Part shown: piece by piece, positions 16,709-22,609 of the stretch
Numbering within the stretch: the first letter of the stretch is position 1
Layout of the letters: every line of letters starts with the position of its first letter
Assembly: GCA_002309955.1 (NCBI GenBank)
Contig: DBXQ01000029.1
Coordinates: 1,294-23,902, forward strand
Origin: Bacteroidales bacterium UBA1208
GTDB lineage: Bacteria > Bacteroidota > Bacteroidia > Bacteroidales > P3
Direction of reading: 5' to 3'
DNA length: 22,609 nt
Notes under the pieces: model-generated
What the model saw: only the letters and a program-made list of their open reading frames with translations
The model's database searches: none
What the model was told of the DNA's origin: nothing
Program-made: the position numbers and the translations under genes

Positions 16709-18475
16709 ATGAAGAAGTCGCTTTTCATTATTGCCATCTTTTGTATATCGCTTGCCGGGTTGCGGGCGCAGGACGCAGTATTCCTTTCCGTCAAAGACTA
16801 TGCACCTACTTTCGGAATACCTTCCCGTTTCCTTGATGATACGAATGTCATAGCTCGTTATTTCGACAGCCTTCAAGTCAGCAACCACGCACTCACCGAC
16901 TCTTGCGTGACACTCAATGCGCGAGTGTTGGCCTTTCAAAATATGATGCTTTATGATTGTCGTCATGTGGGTGATTCTGTTTGGATCGATGATCGGACTT
17001 GCTTGAAAGATTACAATTTCTATAGACAGAAACTCAACGACCTGTCGTCGTTTGCCCTGCGCAAAGCTCACTCTTTTATCGAACAAGAGCATTACCATAA
17101 GGACATGGTTCAGCAGAACGCTGTCAACATGTGGAAAGACACGATCTCCCGTCTTCATCGTACAATTGTCAGTGCCTGCGAGGGGTTCGGCATCAGCGAC
17201 GCTGAAAGAAAAAAGGAACTGAAGGACATCTACTATGCTTACCTTTCTGTTTACAATCGCTATGATTTCTCCAAGAGCATAGTCGACGATTCATATATCA
17301 ATAATCTCGATCGTTTTGTTGTCTTCCAGAACCATCTTATTGACAATCTCCTTGGCACTGGCAGTTACCGTAATCGAATCAAGAACTTCTATAATACATT
17401 GAAGATACGTTGTGGCCACACCCACAGCGATGTCCTCCGCTCTTATCAGCGCATAGCTGCCGTTCCTCCAGCTCCAATCAGTTTCTCTTCAATTGATGGG
17501 TATTATGGATATATTGACAGTTTGAAAGGAGTTCTGCATGTGCAGGACTGCTATTTGAATGTTGTTGACCTCCGCGAGAAAATATCCGCCAACTCCGAGC
17601 GCATCAGTCTCCTCTATGGCTCCCGTTTCCGTCAAGTGGTCAAGACATATCAGGAGGTGGTCGCAAGCATCAACACTGTCCCTGCGTTCACTACAAAATC
17701 CCAAGCTGATGCTTTCATCAACCACATGAAAGAGTTCATCGAAGTTCAAGACAGTTATTTGCGCGACTATAACCGCTTGTCACTTATCCGCGAGCATGGC
17801 GATTCTATCGACAGCCGTTGTGCCATTCGCTATGCCGATGTATCAAAGGCTTATTCCAAGATGGTGAACGACCTTTATCCTAAGTCTGCCACACCTAAAC
17901 CATCCTATCGCTCTATTGACGATGCTGTCCGTTTCAGTCTCGAACTTGAAAATTTCGAGACTCTTCAGCGTCAGTACGATACCATTATCGAGCTCCGCAA
18001 AGAGATAGACCGCCTCAAGGACACCATCAGTAAGGGATGGATGACCCACATCATCGTCTATAACGGCTTGCAGACTATTCGTAAGCAGGTGGTTCTCACC
18101 CCTTCTTTTATCAGTGTACAAGACGGCAGTCGCTTTATTTCTGAACTGAAAGAATTTCTTGAAACGGAAACCAAATGCATTCAAGCCATCCACCTATTTG
18201 ATGAGTATCGCCGTCTCGACAATCAAGTTGTTCCGCTCATCCAACCCTACCGCAATATCCGCAAGGCCTATTCCCGTCTTGAGAAAGGCTATATCACCAT
18301 CAAGGTCATCAACCACACCTCCGAAATCTACGTCTATTGCCGGCAACTCGAGTCATTTATTTCTATCCAGAACGAACTCATCCAGAAAGCCGGTAGCAAC
18401 GATGTGCAATCTATAAACGCCCGTTTATACAATATTAACGACATTGATAAAATCGAAAACATTATAGGAATATGA
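16709..18475 (+). CDS. Secreted protein with about five tandem ~70-residue helical repeats, family not recognised
   Basis: A protein of 588 residues with a signal peptide (MKKSLFIIAIFCISLAGLRAQ). I do not recognise the family. From about residue 196 it is built of repeats, starting near 196, 258, 327, 399 and 466, plus a partial unit from 536. The shared pattern is a Ser/Asp-containing turn, an amphipathic helix of the type FINHMKEFIEVQDSYL or FISELKEFLETETKCI, then 'LRxxI...I', and then a 'VxKxYxxVV' helix ending near Pro. Predicted structure is all-helical, suggesting a solenoid or extended periplasmic scaffold. Residues 25-195 are related in style but are not clear repeats. It lies 27 bases after the PurF-like gene, and its TGA overlaps the ATG of elbB (ATGA at 18472-18475), so translation is coupled. 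Function is unknown; no enzyme motif was found. Confidence 0.8.
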   Translation: MKKSLFIIAIFCISLAGLRAQDAVFLSVKDYAPTFGIPSRFLDDTNVIARYFDSLQVSNHALTDSCVTLNARVLAFQNMMLYDCRHVGDSVWIDDRTCLKDYNFYRQKLNDLSSFALRKAHSFIEQEHYHKDMVQQNAVNMWKDTISRLHRTIVSACEGFGISDAERKKELKDIYYAYLSVYNRYDFSKSIVDDSYINNLDRFVVFQNHLIDNLLGTGSYRNRIKNFYNTLKIRCGHTHSDVLRSYQRIAAVPPAPISFSSIDGYYGYIDSLKGVLHVQDCYLNVVDLREKISANSERISLLYGSRFRQVVKTYQEVVASINTVPAFTTKSQADAFINHMKEFIEVQDSYLRDYNRLSLIREHGDSIDSRCAIRYADVSKAYSKMVNDLYPKSATPKPSYRSIDDAVRFSLELENFETLQRQYDTIIELRKEIDRLKDTISKGWMTHIIVYNGLQTIRKQVVLTPSFISVQDGSRFISELKEFLETETKCIQAIHLFDEYRRLDNQVVPLIQPYRNIRKAYSRLEKGYITIKVINHTSEIYVYCRQLESFISIQNELIQKAGSNDVQSINARLYNINDIDKIENIIGI

Positions 18476-19122
18476 ACATTGCAATTATCCTTTCAGGCTG
18501 TGGCAACCGCGATGGTAGCGAGTTGCAAGAAACCCTTTCACTCCTTTTGGCCATCGACCGCCGTGACTGGCACTATCAGTGCTTCGCTCCCGAAGGCCAG
18601 TACACCGTTGTAAGCCATCTTGACGGCAATGAACATGGCGACCGTCGCGACATCCTTGTCGAGTCTGCCCGCATCGCTCGTGGCGACATCAAACCCCTCT
18701 CGCAGTTCCGTCCCGACGATTTCGATGCTCTGGCTCTTCCCGGTGGCATGGGTGCTGCTCGCAACCTCTCCACTTTCGCCTTCGACGGCCCAGCCATGAC
18801 TGTCCGTCCCGATGTCGAAAAAGCCATTCTTGACATGTATCGTCTCCGCAAACCTATCCTTGCCATGTGCATTGCACCCATGGTGCTTGCTAAAGTTTTG
18901 GGTAATGAAGGGGTCGCCCTCACTCTTGGCATGGATAACTCAGCCTCCAAGATTGCTGCCCAATTGGGAGCCAATGTCCAACATCGTGATGTCACCGAGG
19001 TTTGTGTCGACAGTCAACACCGTGTCTACACGACTCCTGCCTACATGGTCGGTACCCGCATTAGCGAAATCTTTGCCGGAGCAGAAACCATGGTGGCCGC
19101 TCTCGAACAGGACTGCCGCTGA
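18472..19122 (+). CDS. elbB: Isoprenoid biosynthesis glyoxalase ElbB (DJ-1/PfpI superfamily)
   Basis: A protein of 216 residues, close to the E. coli ElbB length. Family blocks are MNIAIILSGCGNRDGSELQE at the N-terminus, CFAPEGQ, ARIARGDIKPLSQ, DALALPGGMGAARNLSTFA (about 85-103) and AMCIAPMVLAKV (about 124-135), where the Cys occupies the nucleophile elbow of this superfamily. TTPAYM closes the core. Known activity of the family: low glyoxalase (glyoxal to glycolate) activity in vitro; a link to isoprenoid synthesis is historical. Its start overlaps the stop of the repeat protein by ATGA, so it is the last gene of the operon and is followed by a strong terminator. The association with the PurF-like gene has no obvious metabolic logic. 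Confidence 0.9.
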   Translation: MNIAIILSGCGNRDGSELQETLSLLLAIDRRDWHYQCFAPEGQYTVVSHLDGNEHGDRRDILVESARIARGDIKPLSQFRPDDFDALALPGGMGAARNLSTFAFDGPAMTVRPDVEKAILDMYRLRKPILAMCIAPMVLAKVLGNEGVALTLGMDNSASKIAAQLGANVQHRDVTEVCVDSQHRVYTTPAYMVGTRISEIFAGAETMVAALEQDCR

Positions 19123-19151
19123 CCTATAATAGGCCCACCTGGCAAAAATAT

Positions 19152-19187
19152 AAGAGCCGCACATCCTCGTGTGCGGCTCTTTTTTTG
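19152..19187. terminator. Strong rho-independent terminator after elbB
   Basis: A 12-bp perfect stem, AAGAGCCGCACA (19152-19163) against its complement (19170-19181), around a 6-base loop, is followed on the plus strand by a continuous T run to 19187. It ends the operon that starts at 15275. The convergent DUF805 gene stops at 19200, so the hairpin can serve that side too. Confidence 0.92.
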
Positions 19188-19199
19188 TATCGCCACGAA

Positions 19200-19721
19200 T
19201 TATTGTTCTGTGGTGGTTGCCTCGTTCTGGTTGCCTTCGCCCTTGGGATTTGGACCCCACTTGTTCTCGCCATACTGCGAGTCAGTGAACATCCACACCA
19301 AGAGGATGATGCATATGGCCAGGTTGGCACAATAAAAGAAAATGGTCAGACCCATGTTTGTTTCTTGGAGCATGCTGCCTATCGAACCTAATAGTGAGCC
19401 ACCCAGAAACAGGAAATACCAGAATCCGGATCTGCCGATGTCGTGCAAGCGACGTACCGTGACGGCGATGCTGGGGATAAGCACCGCAAGATAGTATATA
19501 AGATAGAGATACAGAAACGGACTACCCAGCGTGATGCGCACCAACTCCATATCATCAATCTCCCCGGCGTCTATACCCATCTTCACCACAGGAATTATCC
19601 AGCATATAAACAGGATTATCGAGATGATGAAGTTGATGAGCGTGAACCACCAGTATTCACTCCTTCGGGCACGGCTATTGAAGTCCGTATATTGCTTAAA
19701 GCATTTGATGAACCACTTCAT
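19200..19721 (-). CDS. DUF805 inner-membrane protein
   Basis: A protein of 173 residues. The start MKWFIKCFKQYTDFNSRARRSEYWWF has the DUF805 signature (F..R.RRSEYWWF). Three or four hydrophobic segments follow (about 26-47, 70-88, 100-115 and 125-147). The second family block VRRLHDIGRSGFWYF sits near 88-102, and the C-terminal cytoplasmic tail has the typical YGENKWGPNPKG before a Gln/Asn/Thr/Glu-rich end. The family is widespread and of unknown function, sometimes fused to zinc-ribbon or envelope-stress domains. It lies downstream of pepE on the same strand, separated by a 79-base palindromic repeat tract, so co-transcription is possible. Confidence 0.9.
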   Translation of the reverse strand: MKWFIKCFKQYTDFNSRARRSEYWWFTLINFIISIILFICWIIPVVKMGIDAGEIDDMELVRITLGSPFLYLYLIYYLAVLIPSIAVTVRRLHDIGRSGFWYFLFLGGSLLGSIGSMLQETNMGLTIFFYCANLAICIILLVWMFTDSQYGENKWGPNPKGEGNQNEATTTEQ

Positions 19722-19725
19722 TTTT

Positions 19726-19797
19726 AATTCGTTAATTCGTTAATGTGTTAATTCGTTAATCGATTCACACATTAACACGTTAACACATTAACACATT
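19726..19797. repeat. TTAAT/GTTAA palindromic repeat tract
   Basis: The left half repeats TTAATTCG and TTAATGTG units and the right half repeats ATTAACAC units. The two halves form an imperfect inverted repeat around CGATTCAC: GTTAATGTGTTAA on the left pairs with TTAACACATTAAC on the right. The tract fills almost the whole gap between pepE and the DUF805 gene. It resembles the perfect palindrome at 4684-4726. It is likely an intergenic repeat family or a transcript-processing hairpin. Confidence 0.75.
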
Positions 19798-19800
19798 CAA

Positions 19801-20550
19801 CTAAGCCTTTAACAGGAAGTTCAGATTGTCCTCGAGAGCATACTCTTTGGTGTTCTCCATCTTGGTCTTGAACACCTTCATCTTGTTGGGCTTTCCGACA
19901 AGTTTCAGAACTCCGTTTTCAAGCAGCAGAGCAGTAGCTTCGCGAATGGCGGCAACGGTAGCCTTCGGGTTCACCATGATGTACTCCTTCAGACGGTCGT
20001 CGCGGGTCTCGCCGCCGTGCTTCGGGTCGAAAAAGTCCGTGTAGTGCGGGTTGATTTGGAACGGCACCAATCCCATGCAGTCGAACGAATCGGGCATCAC
20101 AATGGGCATGTCGTTGGTAGTGCACAGTGTCGGACCGGCCACATTGCTGCCTGCGCTCCAGCCCATATAAGGCATGCCGTCGAAAGCACGCTGACGGATG
20201 GCCTGCATCAAGCCTGTGCGTTGCAGCTGGCGCACCAGATGGAACGTATTGCCGCCACCCACAGCCACACAGTCTGTGTCGTACACAGCATTGATGGGCA
20301 ACGCCTTGTGGTGAACGCTCGTCAGCTTCACGCCAAACTCGGCGTACACCTTGGCCACTTTTGCCTCGTAAGCATCGTAGCTTTTGGTCAGTCCACCCTC
20401 GGCCAGACTTACGCCGGCGTAAGGCACAAACAAAACTTTTTTCACATTATGCCGCTTGCAAAAGTCGGCAATCATGTCCTTGCACCATCCCAAATAAGCC
20501 TCGCCTCGCATGGTGCTGTTGCTAATAAGTAAGAGATTTCTTTTATCCAT
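19801..20550 (-). CDS. pepE: Dipeptidase E (peptidase family S51)
   Basis: A protein of 249 residues. The nucleophile elbow GWSAGSN places the catalytic Ser at 132. Asp147 (in TTNDMP) and His169 (in NPHYTDF) keep the same spacing (+15 and +37) as the Ser120-Asp135-His157 triad of Salmonella PepE. The GGGNTF block (98-103) and the N-terminal LLLISNST match the family. Known activity: hydrolysis of dipeptides with N-terminal aspartate, in the cytoplasm. The start MDKRNLLL at ATG 20550 is the natural one. It lies downstream of the restriction-modification pair, with an 89-base gap containing a hairpin. Confidence 0.93.
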   Translation of the reverse strand: MDKRNLLLISNSTMRGEAYLGWCKDMIADFCKRHNVKKVLFVPYAGVSLAEGGLTKSYDAYEAKVAKVYAEFGVKLTSVHHKALPINAVYDTDCVAVGGGNTFHLVRQLQRTGLMQAIRQRAFDGMPYMGWSAGSNVAGPTLCTTNDMPIVMPDSFDCMGLVPFQINPHYTDFFDPKHGGETRDDRLKEYIMVNPKATVAAIREATALLLENGVLKLVGKPNKMKVFKTKMENTKEYALEDNLNFLLKA

Positions 20551-20583
20551 GGTATTTTATTGTTGATATGTTTGTCTTATAAA

Positions 20584-20610
20584 GAATTGGAACATGTGCA
20601 TTCCAAATTC
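20584..20610. terminator. Hairpin between the methyltransferase gene and pepE
   Basis: GAATTGGAA (20584-20592) pairs with TTCCAAATTC (20601-20610) with one bulged base around CATGTGCA. Read on the minus strand, it follows the methyltransferase stop by about 30 bases and is trailed by only TTT. It is a possible weak terminator for the restriction-modification operon. It could also be a protein-binding site. Confidence 0.45.
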
Positions 20611-20639
20611 TAAAAAAAAATGGGTTATGTGAAAAATAA

Positions 20640-21557
20640 TTATGCTATCTCTTCAAATAACTCCAATTGCCTAATTGATTTAATTTGTTGCTTTTCTTGA
20701 AGGTCGAAATTGAATACCAATGCTTCTACTACGGAATGTCGGTTTTCAATATTGCCGCCATTATGGTAGAAATGGTCTTTGGTAGTGATGTTAAATTGCC
20801 CCCAGTAACGTTGAATCATTTCGTTGGATCGATAGTCGTTATGATGCCATGTGGAGAGAATGAATTTTGCGGGAGTGCGTGATAATGCCTCAAATAATTC
20901 GACTTCATTTTGTTCTGTCCAGCCATTGTAGTAATCCACATAGCGTCCAAAGTAGGGTGGGTCGCAATATATTATATCGCCTGGTTTGGCGCGTTCAATG
21001 GTTTGAATGAAATCCACGTTGTTGAATTCCCATTCTTTTTGTCGGATTATGTGAGCGATATGATGGATTTGATTGCATATTTTAGTAATATATGCAGGTG
21101 CAAAACGGTCTGGTTTTTTGCAGAAAGGAATATTCCAGTCACCATGACGATTGAATCGCATCATGCCATTAAATCCTGCACGAGAGAGGAAAATGAAATC
21201 GTATGGACTGTGTTCGAAGTTAAAGCGGTCACGAATAAAGCGGAAATATGCGTATCCGTTTTCTTCGGATTCAGATAGTTTCCGACTTGCTTCGGATAGA
21301 TATGCTCGCATAGTGTCAGGGGTGATCTCACCACGCTGAATCCCTTGGTAGAAATTGATGATATGAGGATTGGAGTCTCCTACGATATGTGTTCCATGCA
21401 TAGGAGAGTTAAAACCGACTACACCAGTACCGAAGAATGGCTCAATCCAACGTGCGTTGAAATCTACCCCTGCAGAAAGAACCAAGTCATTAATCCAAGG
21501 TACCAGTTTGGTTTTGATACCCTGAGATTTAATGGGAGGAACAATGACAGTTGGCAT
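20640..21557 (-). CDS. EcoRV-type DNA adenine-N6 methyltransferase (predicted GATATC)
   Basis: A protein of 305 residues, close to M.EcoRV (298). The N-terminal VPPIKSQGIKTKLVP corresponds to the M.EcoRV opening. Motif I for AdoMet binding is IEPFFGTGVVGFN (38-50), catalytic motif IV is DPPY (199-202), and GFNGMMRFN (128-136) and STWHHNDYR are shared with M.EcoRV and the wider Dam-like alpha group. It would methylate an adenine in the same site that the upstream nuclease cuts, and so protects the host. The start is only four bases after the nuclease stop, so translation is probably coupled. Base composition is AT-richer than gyrB and pepE on either side, as expected for an acquired pair. Specificity is inferred from the EcoRV resemblance of both proteins. 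Confidence 0.93.
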   Translation of the reverse strand: MPTVIVPPIKSQGIKTKLVPWINDLVLSAGVDFNARWIEPFFGTGVVGFNSPMHGTHIVGDSNPHIINFYQGIQRGEITPDTMRAYLSEASRKLSESEENGYAYFRFIRDRFNFEHSPYDFIFLSRAGFNGMMRFNRHGDWNIPFCKKPDRFAPAYITKICNQIHHIAHIIRQKEWEFNNVDFIQTIERAKPGDIIYCDPPYFGRYVDYYNGWTEQNEVELFEALSRTPAKFILSTWHHNDYRSNEMIQRYWGQFNITTKDHFYHNGGNIENRHSVVEALVFNFDLQEKQQIKSIRQLELFEEIA

Positions 21558-21561
21558 AGTA

Positions 21562-22371
21562 TTATTTCTTTTGTATTTTTTTGTGTAAGGTTCGATGTCT
21601 CCTCAAGTAGTCTTTATATGATGCAAGGTTGTTGTACTGAGGCTTCCCAATACCCGCTGTTCGTGCATCAGTGGTATTAAAGAAATTCATCCAGTAGTCA
21701 TCGAAAACATCTTCACCCAATTCGGCAAAAGGACCTTCTCCATTAACGAGTTTGTCAATTTCAACTATTCCACCAATATTACGTGTATTGCCGCTTCCTG
21801 GTCGGTCATTGGCAATTTTCCACTTCGGTTGTACAAAGAAGATAAACTGTTCAATGACAGATTTGATTATGCTGATGTCATTTATAGAATAGATGGACTT
21901 TTCATTGCTATTGGTGATGCTTTGCTTGTACAGCATACCTAATACCAGGTGGCATTTATAGTCATTATATGGATGGTCTGTGTTCTTGTTCGTATCGCGA
22001 TTGCGAAAGTATCCCCAGTATGAACCAAGTGTTAGTCCGTTTACTTTTTTGTTATCATCATAGTAGCTTGATTTGAAATCAACGGCAAATAAGTTTCCTT
22101 CACTATCTTTGAACGTCAGGTCTGGGTAATAGTTCTGAGCTGAAGGTAGTTCGAGTGTGAGGCCATTACGTTTGGCGAACATATCCAAATGAGGAATAAG
22201 AATGATTTCAATTATCTTTGATACTACTTTAGTATCATTGGTAATTGTGTAAACATTCCTATTAATGTCAATAAATCCCTTAACAATCCAATCGTTGTTT
22301 TCTGTTTCGAGTAACGATTTGTATGTCGCCACCTCATTGGTGAGTAGTTTTTGGAAAACTATTGAATCCAT
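21562..22371 (-). CDS. EcoRV-type type II restriction endonuclease (predicted GATATC, blunt cut)
   Basis: A protein of 269 residues; EcoRV has about 245. The catalytic PD-(D/E)xK core is visible. Asp84 is in NYYPDLTF, and Asp98 with Lys100 is in FAVDFKSSYY, corresponding to EcoRV D74, D90 and K92. Glu55 in KIIEII matches E45. The DNA-recognition loop GSGNTRNIG (192-200) keeps the GSGNT of EcoRV, where these residues read GATATC; the next residue is Arg instead of Thr. TLGSYWGYFRN, and DYW followed by YNN...Y near the C-terminus, also align. The N-terminus is about ten residues longer than EcoRV. It precedes the methyltransferase in one operon, and no controller (C) gene lies between the pair and gyrB. 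A palindrome lies 16 bases upstream of its start. Confidence 0.93.
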   Translation of the reverse strand: MDSIVFQKLLTNEVATYKSLLETENNDWIVKGFIDINRNVYTITNDTKVVSKIIEIILIPHLDMFAKRNGLTLELPSAQNYYPDLTFKDSEGNLFAVDFKSSYYDDNKKVNGLTLGSYWGYFRNRDTNKNTDHPYNDYKCHLVLGMLYKQSITNSNEKSIYSINDISIIKSVIEQFIFFVQPKWKIANDRPGSGNTRNIGGIVEIDKLVNGEGPFAELGEDVFDDYWMNFFNTTDARTAGIGKPQYNNLASYKDYLRRHRTLHKKIQKK

Positions 22372-22387
22372 ATTGTGCTATTTTTGG

Positions 22388-22411
22388 ATTTTGTACGCAT
22401 GAGTACAAAAT
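22388..22411. promoter_or_regulatory. Palindrome between gyrB and the restriction gene (operator-like)
   Basis: ATTTTGTAC (22388-22396) and GTACAAAAT (22403-22411) are exact 9-bp complements around GCATGA. On the minus strand it directly follows the gyrB stop codon and lies 16 bases before the nuclease ATG. It overlaps AAATTTTG, a near match to the -7 consensus TAnnTTTG. The stem is AT-rich and lacks a following T run, so an operator over a promoter is at least as likely as a gyrB terminator. Confidence 0.5.
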
Positions 22412-22609
22412 TTACGCATCAATGGTGGCATACGTGGCGTTGCGCTCGATGAACTCCCTGCGGGGAGGCACGTCGTCGCCCATCAGCATGCTGAACACGC
22501 GGTCTGCGCTCGCGGCGTTCTCGATGGTCACCTGTCGCAGCTGGCGGTTCTCCGGATCCATGGTCGTCTCCCACAACTGCTCGGGATTCATTTCACCCAG
22601 ACCTTTGTA
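22412..22609 (-). CDS. gyrB: DNA gyrase subunit B, C-terminal 65 residues (5' partial)
   Basis: The minus strand from the window end reads YKGLGEMNPEQLWETTMDPE, continues with ENAASADRVFSMLMGDDV, and ends RREFIERNATYATIDA before TAA (22412-22414). This is the GyrB C-terminal TOPRIM-proximal/wing block: YKGLGEM...LWETTMDP is nearly invariant, and the VPPRREFIE..A.YA.IDA ending is typical of Bacteroidota. The gene runs out of the window, so 65 residues are seen. It is essential and chromosomal, which shows that the restriction-modification pair sits at a chromosomal site immediately behind it. Confidence 0.95.
   Translation of the reverse strand, partial: YKGLGEMNPEQLWETTMDPENRQLRQVTIENAASADRVFSMLMGDDVPPRREFIERNATYATIDA

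Noticed and set aside
19726..19797. CRISPR-like array between pepE and the DUF805 gene
   Set aside because: Units are only 6-8 bases without unique spacers, and no cas genes are nearby. The tract is palindromic rather than an array.

Overview
The window comes from a Bacteroidota genome, most likely Bacteroidales. It has a type IX secretion (Por) C-terminal sorting domain, a TonB-dependent receptor with a carboxypeptidase-like N-terminal domain, promoter elements of the Bacteroidota TAnnTTTG type, few Shine-Dalgarno sequences, and a Bacteroidota-style gyrB end. All family calls rest on motifs read by eye; no database search was run.

Layout. 1-4663 (+): a large secreted multidomain adhesin-like protein, open at its 5' end. 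4664-5527: a gene-poor stretch with a 19-bp perfect inverted repeat, 11-bp tandem repeats, dispersed ATCGGTCATT motifs, a relic of the M16 peptidase 3' end and a frameshifted small ORF. 5528-8656 (+): an AT-rich 1042-residue HD-domain plus GHKL ATPase protein of the kind found in conflict and immune systems. 12457-8713 (-): a TonB-dependent receptor followed by an M16-like protein without the zinc motif. 12588-13631 (+): a secreted MORN-repeat protein. 13849-15162 (+): the tRNA methylthiotransferase MtaB. 15275-19122 (+): a tight three-gene unit of a PurF-like protein, a novel secreted repeat protein and ElbB, closed by a strong terminator. 20550-19200 (-): dipeptidase E and a DUF805 membrane protein, separated by a palindromic TTAA-rich tract. 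22371-20640 (-): an EcoRV-type restriction endonuclease and its adenine methyltransferase. 22609-22412 (-): the gyrB 3' end.

Two accessory islands stand out. The first is about 3.6 kb and carries the HD/GHKL gene. It is bracketed by a perfect 21-bp direct repeat (5176-5196 and 8755-8775) derived from the 3' end of the M16 gene. At the left copy, the reading frame of the old M16 C-terminus is still visible, with mostly silent differences. This is the footprint expected when an element integrates at the 3' end of a gene and replaces that end. No integrase is present, so the insert looks like a minimal, possibly trans-mobilised defence cassette. The second island is the EcoRV-like restriction-modification pair, inserted directly behind gyrB. 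A 9-bp-arm palindrome sits between gyrB and the nuclease start and could be an operator.

The rest is mainly housekeeping or surface functions: nutrient uptake, envelope proteins, tRNA modification and small metabolic enzymes. Within it, the PurF paralogue has Ser where the catalytic N-terminal Cys should be and is co-transcribed with an unrecognised protein made of about five roughly 70-residue repeats.
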